A stretch of DNA of 64,000 bases from Desulfovibrio sp. (GTDB lineage: Bacteria > Desulfobacterota > Desulfovibrionia > Desulfovibrionales > Desulfovibrionaceae): positions 1-64,000 of the forward strand of contig JALHJW010000012.1 in the NCBI GenBank assembly GCA_022839785.1, in the 5' to 3' direction. Position 1 is the stretch's first letter. Every line of letters starts with the position of its first letter. Position numbers and translations under genes: made by a program. The notes beneath the pieces were generated by a model, which was not told the origin of the DNA, did no database searches, and was given only the letters and a program-made list of their open reading frames with translations. This document shows positions 33,461 to 40,734 of the stretch, in pieces.

Positions 33461-34024
33461 TTATTCGGTCCCGACGGCCCCGTTCCCGGCGGGCTCGGCA
33501 CCCGTCAGCAGAACGTCCGTCGTTTCGCACATGATTCCCGTCTTGCGGAAGAGCATCCGGTGCGTGCGCTTGAACTCGTCCAGGCGCATCCGGTACAGGT
33601 CCTCGCGGGCCTTGACGTAGATGTCCATGGCCAGCAGGGCGAGGTTCTCCACGCGGCTGTCCAGCTCGGCCAGCTCGGCGTCGAGGCGCTCCCGGGCGAT
33701 GGCCTTGGCGAAGAGGCTGCGCACGACCTTCTTGAAGAAGAAGACGAAGGAGAGGGCCTTGGAGGGGGAAAAGTCCTGCACGGCCCGGATCTTCACCAGC
33801 GGCTCCAGGCTGGCGCAGATGGCCGCGGCGTCCTCCCAGGCCAGGAGATGGTCCGTCAGTTCGCCTAGGGCGCGCAACGTGGTCTGGCCCACGGGATTGC
33901 CGAAGGGGTCCGAGTTGACCTTCCACATCTTGGCGGTTTGCGGGGGATAGGTGGCGAGGACCATGTCGAGCCAGCGTTCGACAACGGTCGTCTTCTCGTC
34001 ACGGATGAGCTGCGCCAAGGTCAT
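33461..34024 (-). CDS. RsbRD N-terminal domain protein, first gene of the dsr operon
   Basis: A 187-residue soluble protein consisting mainly of an RsbRD_N-type helical domain: LIRDEKTTVVERWLDMVLATYP at the start, NPVGQTTLRALGELTDHLLAW and ALSFVFFFKKVVRSLF. In stressosome proteins this fold is a signal-sensing domain; here no STAS or kinase domain follows. It sits 22 bases before dsrM and is the first gene behind the operon's promoter. The same gene is commonly found ahead of dsrM in sulfate reducers, so a role in regulating or assembling the complex is likely but not established. Confidence 0.85.
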   Translation of the reverse strand: MTLAQLIRDEKTTVVERWLDMVLATYPPQTAKMWKVNSDPFGNPVGQTTLRALGELTDHLLAWEDAAAICASLEPLVKIRAVQDFSPSKALSFVFFFKKVVRSLFAKAIARERLDAELAELDSRVENLALLAMDIYVKAREDLYRMRLDEFKRTHRMLFRKTGIMCETTDVLLTGAEPAGNGAVGTE

Positions 34025-34148
34025 TCGATTCCCCGACGTGCGGCGCGCCGCGCCCGCACCGGCGCTGCAGCGCCTGCGCGGCACGGGGCCGACACGGTCC
34101 AGTTGGCCGGACGACGGCTATGATGAATGAAATGAAGCTCGTTGCCGT

Positions 34149-34177
34149 GTGATACGAGGACCAACCCCAAAGGTCAA
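34149..34177 (-). promoter_or_regulatory. Sigma-70 promoter of the dsr operon
   Basis: Minus strand: TTGACC (34177-34172), 17-base spacer, TATCAC (34154-34149). Five of six and four of six consensus matches. The transcript would begin near 34142 and carry a leader of about 120 bases before the RsbRD start. Confidence 0.55.
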
Positions 34178-34181
34178 GGGA

Positions 34182-34199
34182 TTGTGCAAAAAAGCACCA
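34182..34199. promoter_or_regulatory. Dyad just upstream of the dsr promoter
   Basis: On the minus strand TGGTGC-TTTTTT-GCACAA, an 18-base imperfect palindrome. The half-sites have the 5-6-5 spacing of CRP/FNR-family operators (GGTGC-N6-GCACA) and also partly fit the Rex pattern TTGTGA-N6-TCACAA. It ends 4 bases before the -35, the position of an activator site. Both regulator families control energy genes in sulfate reducers; which one acts here cannot be decided. Confidence 0.4.
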
Positions 34200-34296
34200 G
34201 GTCCTCGCGCCACCCGGAAACCATGAAACCACGCCCATTAACGACGCATGCCACTAGTCCAAAAAGCCCCCTGCGTCAAGGACGCCTCGCCCGAAA

Positions 34297-34311
34297 CCTG
34301 TCCGGGACAGG
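34297..34311. promoter_or_regulatory. Perfect palindrome upstream of the VOC gene
   Basis: CCTGTCC-G-GGACAGG, an exact 15-base dyad 57 bases before the VOC gene start, flanked by A/T triplets. It has no T-run and is best read as a possible operator. Confidence 0.35.
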
Positions 34312-34368
34312 CTTTCCCGACGCCGCTTCCCGTGGTACACCTCCTGCAATCGCAGCAAGGAGACCGCC

Positions 34369-34977
34369 ATGCCCGCGCCCGTCCGCTTCACCGGCGTCAA
34401 CCACCTGGCCATGGCCACCGGGGACATGACCGCCACCATCCGCTTCTGGCGCGACCTGCTGGGCATGCGCCTGGTGGCGGGGCTGGGGCGTCCCGGCTAC
34501 CGCCACTACTTCTTCGAGATTTCGCCCAACGACATGATCGCCTTCTTCGAATGGGACGGGGCCGAGCCCATCCCGGAAAAGGACCACGGCGCGCCGGTCA
34601 GGGGGCCGGCCGCCTTCGACCACGTCAGCTTCGGCGTGGCCACGGAGGACGACCTGTGGACCCTCAAGGACCGCCTGGACGCCGCCGGGGTCTGGGTCTC
34701 CGAGGTCGTGGACCACGGCTTCATCCACTCCATCTACGCCTTCGACCCCAACGGCGTCGCCATCGAGTTCAGCGCGCCCGTGCCCGAGGTGGATGTGCGC
34801 GCCTTCCCGGTCCTGGCCGACGAGCACCCCCCGGCCGCGGCCTTGGAAGGCAACGGCCCGCAGCCCGGCCACTGGCCCGAGCCCGGCGCGGCCACACCGC
34901 CGGAGCAGCGCACGGCCCATCCCGGCGACGGGCAGCAGCTCGTGGGCATCATCACCGACAGCACGCACCCGGTGTAG
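34369..34977 (+). CDS. VOC-family (glyoxalase-like) protein
   Basis: A 202-residue protein whose first 140 residues form a vicinal-oxygen-chelate domain: FTGVNHLAMATGDMTATIRFWRDLLGMRLV, then AAFDHVSFGVATEDDLWTLKDRL and FDPNGVAIEFSAP. His12, and a later His and Glu138, are likely metal ligands. The last 60 residues are Pro-rich and acidic and look disordered, ending GIITDSTHPV. Family members include dioxygenases, glyoxalases and resistance proteins; substrate not inferable. Good ribosome site (AAGGAG). Converges on the GGDEF gene. Confidence 0.82.
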   Translation: MPAPVRFTGVNHLAMATGDMTATIRFWRDLLGMRLVAGLGRPGYRHYFFEISPNDMIAFFEWDGAEPIPEKDHGAPVRGPAAFDHVSFGVATEDDLWTLKDRLDAAGVWVSEVVDHGFIHSIYAFDPNGVAIEFSAPVPEVDVRAFPVLADEHPPAAALEGNGPQPGHWPEPGAATPPEQRTAHPGDGQQLVGIITDSTHPV

Positions 34978-35013
34978 CGGGCGGCGAGGCGAAAGGCCGC
35001 CGGGGAGTCCGGC

Positions 35014-35943
35014 TCAGGCGCAGGGGCAGTCCGCGGAAAAGGCCACGGCGTTCTTGCCCGCCTTCTTCACGCGGTACATGGCGAGATCCGCCTTCTCCAG
35101 CAGTCCGGAGGGGTCCTTGGCGTCGTGCGGGAACAGGGCCACGCCGACGGACGCCCCGATGTCCACGGCCGCGGTGTCGATCAGGAAGGGCTTGCGCAGG
35201 GAGTCCACGAACAGCCGCGCCAGGCGGCCCGCCTGCTCGCGGCCCTCGCACAGGGGCAGCACGGCCACGAACTCGTCCCCGCCCAGACGGTAGAGCGCGC
35301 CCGCGTCCTCCAGACAGGCGGACAGGCGCTCGGCCACGCGCACCAGCAGCGCGTCCCCGGCGCGATGACCCAAGGTGTCGTTGACCGCCTTGAAGCCGTC
35401 CAGGTCGATGAACACCACCCCGGCCACGCTCCCGTGGTTGCGGGACTGGCCCAGCGCGCGGGGCAGCTCCTCCTCCAGGCTCAGGCGGTTGCGCAGGCCG
35501 GTCAGCGCGTCGCGGTAGGCCAGCAACGCCGCGTCCGAGGCCCTGCCCCGCTCCAGGCTGCGGCCGATGCAGAAGTAGGCCTCGTGCACCGGGGAGAAGA
35601 TCGCGTTCAGGCCCAGGCGGCAGTAGTCGCCGTCCGCGCGCAGGAAGCGGAAGGAGAGGTTGGCCGAGCCGATGTCCGAGGTCACCAGCTTCTGGAACTC
35701 GCCCAGCACCCGCTCGCGGTCGTCGAAATGGATGTGCTCCACCAGGTACCCGCCCTGCAGGGCCTGGGAGGACCAGCCCACGTGCTCCTCCCAGTGGGTG
35801 TTGCAGTCCTCGAACATGCCGTCCAGCGAAATGACCGCGGCCATGTCGTGGCTCAGGGATAGCCAGGCGTACCGCTCCACGTACAGGAGCTGCTGGACGC
35901 CCTCGATTCCCATGTCTTCCAGGGGCATGCAGAGGAATTCCAT
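35014..35943 (-). CDS. PAS-GGDEF diguanylate cyclase
   Basis: A 309-residue cytoplasmic protein. Residues about 30-130 form a PAS domain (AAVISLDGMFEDCNTHWEEHVGW, HFDDRERVLGEF); residues about 142-305 form the GGDEF domain, with YRDALTGLRNRLSLEE, FIDLDGFKAVNDTLGHRAGD and the catalytic loop RLGGDEF. It would make cyclic di-GMP in response to the PAS signal. No RxxD inhibitory site is seen at the usual place before GGDEF. Two HD-GYP proteins in the window could provide the opposing activity. A GAGGCGG site lies before the ATG. Confidence 0.9.
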   Translation of the reverse strand: MEFLCMPLEDMGIEGVQQLLYVERYAWLSLSHDMAAVISLDGMFEDCNTHWEEHVGWSSQALQGGYLVEHIHFDDRERVLGEFQKLVTSDIGSANLSFRFLRADGDYCRLGLNAIFSPVHEAYFCIGRSLERGRASDAALLAYRDALTGLRNRLSLEEELPRALGQSRNHGSVAGVVFIDLDGFKAVNDTLGHRAGDALLVRVAERLSACLEDAGALYRLGGDEFVAVLPLCEGREQAGRLARLFVDSLRKPFLIDTAAVDIGASVGVALFPHDAKDPSGLLEKADLAMYRVKKAGKNAVAFSADCPCA

Positions 35944-36076
35944 GACCGCCTCGTACGACGTTCAGGAAAAGAAGACAACGCCCCCGGGTTACGGACGGTA
36001 AAATATTACGAAAAGCGTTCCGGCATGCGTCTCGCGCATCCGGCCGGGCGGGAGCGGGGAGCGCTCCGGAACGGCC

Positions 36077-36098
36077 GAGGGGGCCGTGCGGCCCCCTC
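36077..36098. terminator. GC hairpin between GGDEF and CBS genes
   Basis: A 9-bp stem GAGGGGGCC with GGCCCCCTC and a GTGC loop, 28 bases after the stop of the CBS gene (minus strand). No T-run on that strand; a weak terminator. Confidence 0.4.
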
Positions 36099-36126
36099 TT
36101 CGCGTCCGTCCGGCGCGGCGGCCGGG

Positions 36127-36801
36127 CTACTGCACGACGGGATTGATGTTGTCGCGCAGCCAGAAGAGCAGTTCGTACCGCTCCTCCAGCATCTCGCGCA
36201 GCTTGTTCTGCTCCGCCTTGTCCATCTCGGCGATGCGGATGTAGGCGTTGCGGTGCGGCTCGCCCTGCGGGTAGACCGTGATGATGGAGAGGATCTTGGC
36301 CCCGGCCCCGGCGATGTCCTGCAGGACGGGCTTGAGCGCGCCGGGCTTGCGCTGCAGCTTGAAGCCCATCTGGATGCCGCCGTCGCGCACGCGGGTGATC
36401 TCGATGAAGACGCGGAAGACGTCCGACTCGGTGATGATGCCCACCACCTTGCCCGCGTCGTCCACCACCGGCAGGCCGCCCACGCGGCGGTCGTGCATGA
36501 CCACGGTGGCCTTCTCCACCGTGTCTTCCTCGTGCAGGGCGATGGCCTGCTTGGTCATGATGTCCTTCACCTTGATCTCGGAGAGCAGGTAGTACAGCTC
36601 GTGCACGTCCAGGGTGGTGGCCTTGGAGGGCGAGGCCTCCTTGATGTCCCGGTCCGAGAGGATGCCGATCAGCCGCCCGTCGCCGTCCACCACCGGCAGA
36701 CGCCGGATGTCGTGGTCCTTCATGAGCTTGGAGGCCTTCATCATGGATTCGTCGGGATTCACGGTGATGACGTTCTTGGTCATCCAGGATTTCACGCGCA
36801 T
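36127..36801 (-). CDS. CBS-pair and ACT domain protein (AcuB-like)
   Basis: A 224-residue soluble protein. Two CBS motifs span about 1-140: MTKNVITVNPDESMMKASKLM, IRRLPVVDGDGRLIGILSDRDI, then IMTKQAIALHEEDTVEKA and GGLPVVDDAGKVVGIITESDV; a C-terminal ACT-like domain (about 150-220) follows. CBS pairs bind adenine nucleotides or NAD(P)-type ligands and ACT domains bind amino acids, so the protein is a metabolic sensor; its target is unknown. The ATG at 36801 follows AAGGAGCACACC; a longer in-frame start lacks a ribosome site. Divergent from larC across 104 bases. Confidence 0.88.
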   Translation of the reverse strand: MRVKSWMTKNVITVNPDESMMKASKLMKDHDIRRLPVVDGDGRLIGILSDRDIKEASPSKATTLDVHELYYLLSEIKVKDIMTKQAIALHEEDTVEKATVVMHDRRVGGLPVVDDAGKVVGIITESDVFRVFIEITRVRDGGIQMGFKLQRKPGALKPVLQDIAGAGAKILSIITVYPQGEPHRNAYIRIAEMDKAEQNKLREMLEERYELLFWLRDNINPVVQ

Positions 36802-36905
36802 GGTGTGCTCCTTGTCGCGGCTTGGGCGGTCGGGTAGATATTCGCGCTGCCCCACGCTATGGCATACCAGCCCGCCGGAATCAACCGGCCCAAGGAGCAC
36901 CCGGC

Positions 36906-37625
36906 ATGGCCCGAACGTTGTTTCTCGATCCCCGCGGCGGCATCGCCGGAGACATGCTGCTGGCGGGCCTGGCCGCGTTCGGCCTGGACCTCGGCGAGCT
37001 GGAAGGCCGCCTGGGAGCGGCCGTGCCCGGCCTGCGCCTGCGCCTGGAACCCCTCGTCCGGAGCGGGTTCTCGGGCGTGGGCCTGGACATCGCCTGCCCG
37101 GGCGCGCAACCGCTGCGGCATCTCGACGACCTGCTGACGCTGAATCGTCGGCTGGGCCTCTCCCCGGCCGCCGAAAAGCGGGCCGAGGCCGCCTTTCGCC
37201 GACTGGCCGAGGTGGAGGCCGCGGCCCACGGCATCCCGCCGGAGCGCGTGCACTTCCACGAGGTGGGGGCCGTGGACACCCTCGTCGACGTGGCCGGGGC
37301 CTTCTGGGCCCTGGAGGCGCTCGGCGTCGCGGACGTCGTCTGCGCCCCCCTGCCCTGGTTCACCGGTTTCGTGCGCTGCGCCCACGGCCTTCTGCCCCTG
37401 CCCGCCCCGGCCGTGCTCCGCCTCTACGAGGGCAAGCCGGTCTTCGATTCCGGCGTGGAGGAGGAGATCGTGACGCCCACGGGCGCGCTGCTCATCGACC
37501 AGACCGCCACCCGCTTCGCCCCCGGCCCGGAAGGCACGGTCCTGGCACAGTCCACCGCCTTCGGCGGCCGCGACATCCCCGCCGCCCCCTGGGGGCTGCG
37601 GTGCGTGCTGCTGGAAACGGCGTAG
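36906..37625 (+). CDS. larC: LarC-like nickel-insertion protein, N-terminal half only
   Basis: A 239-residue protein matching the first half of LarC, the enzyme that inserts nickel into the pincer cofactor. Seen: FLDPRGGIAGDMLLAGL at the start, VHFHEVGAVDTLVDV (about 113-127) with metal-ligand His residues, and TPTGALLIDQ near 190. Full LarC is about 400 residues (LarC1+LarC2, joined in Lactobacillus by a programmed frameshift); here a TAG ends the frame and the converging PHP gene starts its own 3' end 10 bases later, so the C-terminal half is absent. No larA, larB or larE is nearby. Ribosome site AAGGAG. Confidence 0.78.
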   Translation: MARTLFLDPRGGIAGDMLLAGLAAFGLDLGELEGRLGAAVPGLRLRLEPLVRSGFSGVGLDIACPGAQPLRHLDDLLTLNRRLGLSPAAEKRAEAAFRRLAEVEAAAHGIPPERVHFHEVGAVDTLVDVAGAFWALEALGVADVVCAPLPWFTGFVRCAHGLLPLPAPAVLRLYEGKPVFDSGVEEEIVTPTGALLIDQTATRFAPGPEGTVLAQSTAFGGRDIPAAPWGLRCVLLETA

Positions 37626-37635
37626 AGCCCCCCGT

Positions 37636-38574
37636 CTAGACCGGCAACCCGTGTCTGACCCGGCGCTCCTTGAGGTCGTCCAGGATCTTCCCGGGCACGC
37701 GCAGGTTGCCCTTGCCCACGCCGAGGCGGATGTCCGGCTTGGTCGCGCCGTGGAAGTCCGAGCCGCCGGACACGGCCAGGCCGAAACGGTCCGCCAGGCA
37801 GCGGTATTCGCGGGTCTTGTTGGCCGAGTGCTCGGAGTAGACGGCCTCGATGCCGTCCAGCCCCCGATCGGCCAGGCGGCGCACCAGGGCCTCGATCTCG
37901 GCGATGGGCAGGTCGTAGATGGCGGGATGGGCCAAAATGACGGTGGCCCCCTCGCTCTTCAGAAGCTCCACGGCCTCCTCCGCCGCGAAGGAGACCTTGG
38001 GCACGTAGGCCGCGCCCTTGCGGCCGATGTAGCGGTCGAAGGCCTCGTTCAGCGAGGCCACGCAACCCTTGTCCAGAAGCAGTTTGGCGATGTGCGGGCG
38101 GCCCACCGTGCCCTCGGCCGAGGCCAGCAGTTCGTCCAGGGAGACGGGCAGCCCGAGCCCGGCCAGCCTCTCCACCATCTCGGCGTTGCGCTCTGCGCGG
38201 CGGGCGATGAGCCAGGCCAGGGCCCGCTCCAGGCGCTCGGGCCGCTCAGGCAGCCAGAGCCCCAGGATGTCCACGGTGCGCGGCACGTTCCTGGCCGCCA
38301 GCTCGATGCCGGGCACGAACTCGATGGGCAGCCCGGCGGCCGCGGCGCGGGCCTCGGACAGGCCGTCCACGGTGTCGTGGTCCGTGAGGGCCACGGCGCG
38401 GAGTCCGGCCCCGGCGGCCAGGCGCACCACCTCGGCGGGCGCGCAGGTGCCGTCCGAGGCCGTGGAGTGGGTGTGCAGGTCCACGCAGTCCGCGAGGCCG
38501 CCCGCCCCGGGACGGGACGCAGCGACGCGGGGACCGGGACCGGCCAGGGCGCGACGACGTTTTTCCGAGACCAT
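37636..38574 (-). CDS. PHP-domain phosphoesterase (YciV/RNase AM-like)
   Basis: A 312-residue protein with the PHP metal-binding pattern: DLHTHSTASDGT (about 31-42), LTDHDTVDGL, EFVPGIELA, later ILAHPAIYD and SGGSDFHGA near the C-terminus. This set of motifs is that of the YciV family, which hydrolyses 3',5'-nucleoside bisphosphates or trims 5' ends of rRNA precursors. The first 25 residues are Arg-rich. The ATG at 38574 is the best start; earlier in-frame codons extend into a low-complexity Arg/Gly region. Converges on larC. Confidence 0.87.
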   Translation of the reverse strand: MVSEKRRRALAGPGPRVAASRPGAGGLADCVDLHTHSTASDGTCAPAEVVRLAAGAGLRAVALTDHDTVDGLSEARAAAAGLPIEFVPGIELAARNVPRTVDILGLWLPERPERLERALAWLIARRAERNAEMVERLAGLGLPVSLDELLASAEGTVGRPHIAKLLLDKGCVASLNEAFDRYIGRKGAAYVPKVSFAAEEAVELLKSEGATVILAHPAIYDLPIAEIEALVRRLADRGLDGIEAVYSEHSANKTREYRCLADRFGLAVSGGSDFHGATKPDIRLGVGKGNLRVPGKILDDLKERRVRHGLPV

Positions 38575-38705
38575 TATGCACTCATAGCCTTGCGCGCGCC
38601 CGCGGGCAAGACGTCCGCGCCGAAATCGCGGCCCTCCGCCCGCCCCTTGCTGCCGCGCCCGCCACGAGGTACCATCCGGCACCACATCCCAGCAAGGAGC
38701 GCCCC

Positions 38706-38906
38706 ATGGCCCTGAACAAGGAACTGCTCGACATCCTGGTCTGCCCCAAGTGCAAGGGGGCCATCAGCCTCACCGCGGAGGAGGACGGCCTGCTCTGCGC
38801 CCCCTGCGGCCTGGCCTATCCGGTCCTGGACGAGATCCCCGTGATGCTCGTGGAGGAGGCCATCCCCCTGGCCGAATGGGACGACAAGAGGCCCTGCCGC
38901 AAATAA
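38706..38906 (+). CDS. Trm112-family small zinc protein
   Basis: A 66-residue protein of the Trm112/YcaR family. It begins LLDILVCPKCKGAI and has a second pair CAPC (about 31-34), together a Cys4 zinc site, then GLAYPVLDEIPVML. Such proteins activate methyltransferases or act as small chaperones; the partner is not indicated. AAGGAG lies 8 bases before the ATG. The PHP gene is transcribed divergently. Confidence 0.85.
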   Translation: MALNKELLDILVCPKCKGAISLTAEEDGLLCAPCGLAYPVLDEIPVMLVEEAIPLAEWDDKRPCRK

Positions 38907-38940
38907 CCCGCTCTTTTTTTCCGGCCTGCGCGGCCTCCTG

Positions 38941-38968
38941 TTGACAATCGTTCCGGCAAAATTATTCA
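38941..38968 (+). promoter_or_regulatory. Candidate promoter of the hsp20 pair
   Basis: A perfect TTGACA (38941-38946), 16-base spacer, then TATTCA (38963-38968); the first three bases of the -10 match. It lies 38 bases before the first hsp20 ATG. No CIRCE-type inverted repeat was seen. Confidence 0.45.
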
Positions 38969-39006
38969 TCTGGAACAAACGACCCAATCCACAGGAGGCA
39001 GCGCAC

Positions 39007-39420
39007 ATGGTCATCGATTTCAGCAACCTCTATGATCTGCCGCGCCAGATGGACCGGATCATGGCCGAGTTCATGAGGCCCTACGGCCCCGTCTCCCGCG
39101 GCATGGCCTACCCTCCCCTGAACATCAGCGAGGACGAGGAGAGCATCGTCGTGCAGGCCGAGATCCCGGGCGTGGACATGTCCGAGATCGAACTGAGCCT
39201 GACCAACAAAAGCCTGGTCATCAAGGGCGAACGCAAGGTCGAGCAGGGCAAGTACTACCGCCAGGAGCGCCCCACCGGCGCGTTCCAGCGCATCGTCACC
39301 CTGGGCGTCCCGGTCGACCGCGACGGCATCAAGGCCACGCTCAACAACGGCGTGCTGACCGTGACCCTGCCCAAGGCCGAAGCCGTGAAGCCCCGCAAGA
39401 TCAGCATCGAGAGCGCGTGA
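39007..39420 (+). CDS. Hsp20/alpha-crystallin small heat-shock protein, copy 1
   Basis: A 137-residue ATP-independent chaperone that binds unfolding proteins. The alpha-crystallin domain spans about 40-130: PPLNISEDEESIVVQAEIPGVDMSEIELSLTNKSLVIKGER and the closing GVPVDRDGIKATLNNGVLTVTLPKA, with the family's A-x-x-x-N-G-V-L-x-V-x-x-P motif. GGAGG lies 9 bases before the ATG. It is followed after 11 bases by a second, divergent Hsp20 gene; together they may form mixed oligomers. Confidence 0.93.
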   Translation: MVIDFSNLYDLPRQMDRIMAEFMRPYGPVSRGMAYPPLNISEDEESIVVQAEIPGVDMSEIELSLTNKSLVIKGERKVEQGKYYRQERPTGAFQRIVTLGVPVDRDGIKATLNNGVLTVTLPKAEAVKPRKISIESA

Positions 39421-39431
39421 GGGAGGACGTC

Positions 39432-39785
39432 ATGAGCAAGAAGGAACGCAAGCTGCCCGTCGTCCGCCCGGCCACCGACATCCTGGAGCGCGAGGACGGC
39501 TTCCACATCTTCATGGACCTGCCCGGCGTGGGCAGGGAGGCCCTGGTCCTGGACCTGCGCGAGAACGAGCTGATCGTCTCGGGCGCGGCGGACTATCCGC
39601 CCGAGGAGAAGAAGACCCGCCACGCCGTGGAGTTCATGAGCGGCGAGTACAGCCGCACCTTCACCCTGGCCGACAGCGTGGACCGCGAGCGCATCACCGC
39701 CAACCTGGCCAACGGCGTGCTCGAAATCTTCATGCCCAAGCGCGAGAAGGAAAAGCCCAAGCGCATCGAGATCACCGCGGGCTGA
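39432..39785 (+). CDS. Hsp20/alpha-crystallin small heat-shock protein, copy 2
   Basis: A 117-residue member of the same family with a short N-terminal arm: PATDILEREDGFHIFMDLPGVGREALVLDLREN and ANLANGVLEIFMPKREKEKPKRIEI. GGGAGG precedes the ATG by 6 bases. It lacks the longer N-terminal segment of copy 1, so the two are distinct subunits rather than a recent duplication. A modest hairpin follows 44 bases after the stop. Confidence 0.92.
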   Translation: MSKKERKLPVVRPATDILEREDGFHIFMDLPGVGREALVLDLRENELIVSGAADYPPEEKKTRHAVEFMSGEYSRTFTLADSVDRERITANLANGVLEIFMPKREKEKPKRIEITAG

Positions 39786-39828
39786 TCCGGGCAGGCCGGA
39801 ACGACCCGGCGCGGCAAAAGAACCGGCA

Positions 39829-39857
39829 GGGACGGGTTTTCCCGCGAAGCCCGTCCC
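39829..39857 (+). terminator. Hairpin after the hsp20 pair
   Basis: GGGACGGG (39829-39836) pairs with CCCGTCCC (39850-39857) across a 13-base loop. There is no T-run after it. Confidence 0.35.
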
Positions 39858-39940
39858 CCGCCTCGCCGCGTCCCAGCCCCGCGCACCGCCCGCCTTGACA
39901 GCGACGCCGCGAGCCGCCATTGCCAGGGGCGGAGGTCCGC

Positions 39941-40684
39941 ATGTCCCGCTCCCTGGTCACGGTCATCCTGCACTACGGCTCGCCCGCCCTGGCCGGACGG
40001 CTGGCGGACCAGCTCGTCGCGTCCGGCCCGGACCTGCCCGTGCGCGTGCTGGACAACGCCGCGCCCGTGCCCTTTGCCGGGGCCTGGCGGCGGCTGCCGC
40101 ACAACCTCTACTGGGCAGGAGCCCTGGCCTGGGCGGCCGAGACCCTGCGCGCCGAGGGCTTCAGCCACCTGCTCTTCCTCAACAACGACCTGCGCTTCAC
40201 CTCGCCCCCGCCCCACCTCTCCCGCCTCTGGCAGCGCCTGGCGCGCGTGGAGCGGTTGCGCGGGGCGGTGGGCCTGTACGCCCCGGCCGTGGAGCAGAGT
40301 CCCTACCATCCCCAGATGGTGGCCGCGCCGGGGAGTGCATGCAGGGAAGTCGAGATCATGGACGGCGTCGCCCTGCTCGTGGCCCTGGAGGCCCTTGAGC
40401 GCATCGGCGGCGTGGATGTCGCGGACAACCCCTACGGCTACGGCGTGGACCTCTGGCTTTCCCTGCGCATGCGCGCGGCGGGCCTCCTGCTCTGCGTGGA
40501 TCAGGAGGTCCGCGTCCGCCACCGCCACCACACCACGGCCCGCGCCCAGGACGGCTTCCTGGCCCGCGCCGCGGCGGCCGAGGAGTCCTACATGACGGCC
40601 CGCCTCGGCCCTGACTGGCGGGCCCGCGTGGACGCCCTGAAACAGGCGCGCACGGATATCCCCTCCCTCGGGGGCGCGCGGTGA
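39941..40684 (+). CDS. Glycosyltransferase family 2-like protein
   Basis: A 247-residue protein of the GT2/rhamnosyltransferase type. Seen: SLVTVILHYGSPALAGRL at the start, RVLDNAAPVPF, a donor-site segment LLFLNNDLRF (NND in place of the usual DxD), EIMDGVALLV and DLWLSLRMRAAG, then RHRHHTT. The acceptor is unknown. The ATG follows GGCGGAGGTCC. A second glycosyltransferase gene starts 50 bases downstream, so both probably act on the same surface or protein glycan. Confidence 0.75.
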   Translation: MSRSLVTVILHYGSPALAGRLADQLVASGPDLPVRVLDNAAPVPFAGAWRRLPHNLYWAGALAWAAETLRAEGFSHLLFLNNDLRFTSPPPHLSRLWQRLARVERLRGAVGLYAPAVEQSPYHPQMVAAPGSACREVEIMDGVALLVALEALERIGGVDVADNPYGYGVDLWLSLRMRAAGLLLCVDQEVRVRHRHHTTARAQDGFLARAAAAEESYMTARLGPDWRARVDALKQARTDIPSLGGAR

Positions 40685-40734
40685 CGACGCGCCGTCCCCT
40701 TGTCCCCGGCGTCTTCGGCTGGTAGGTCGGCGGC

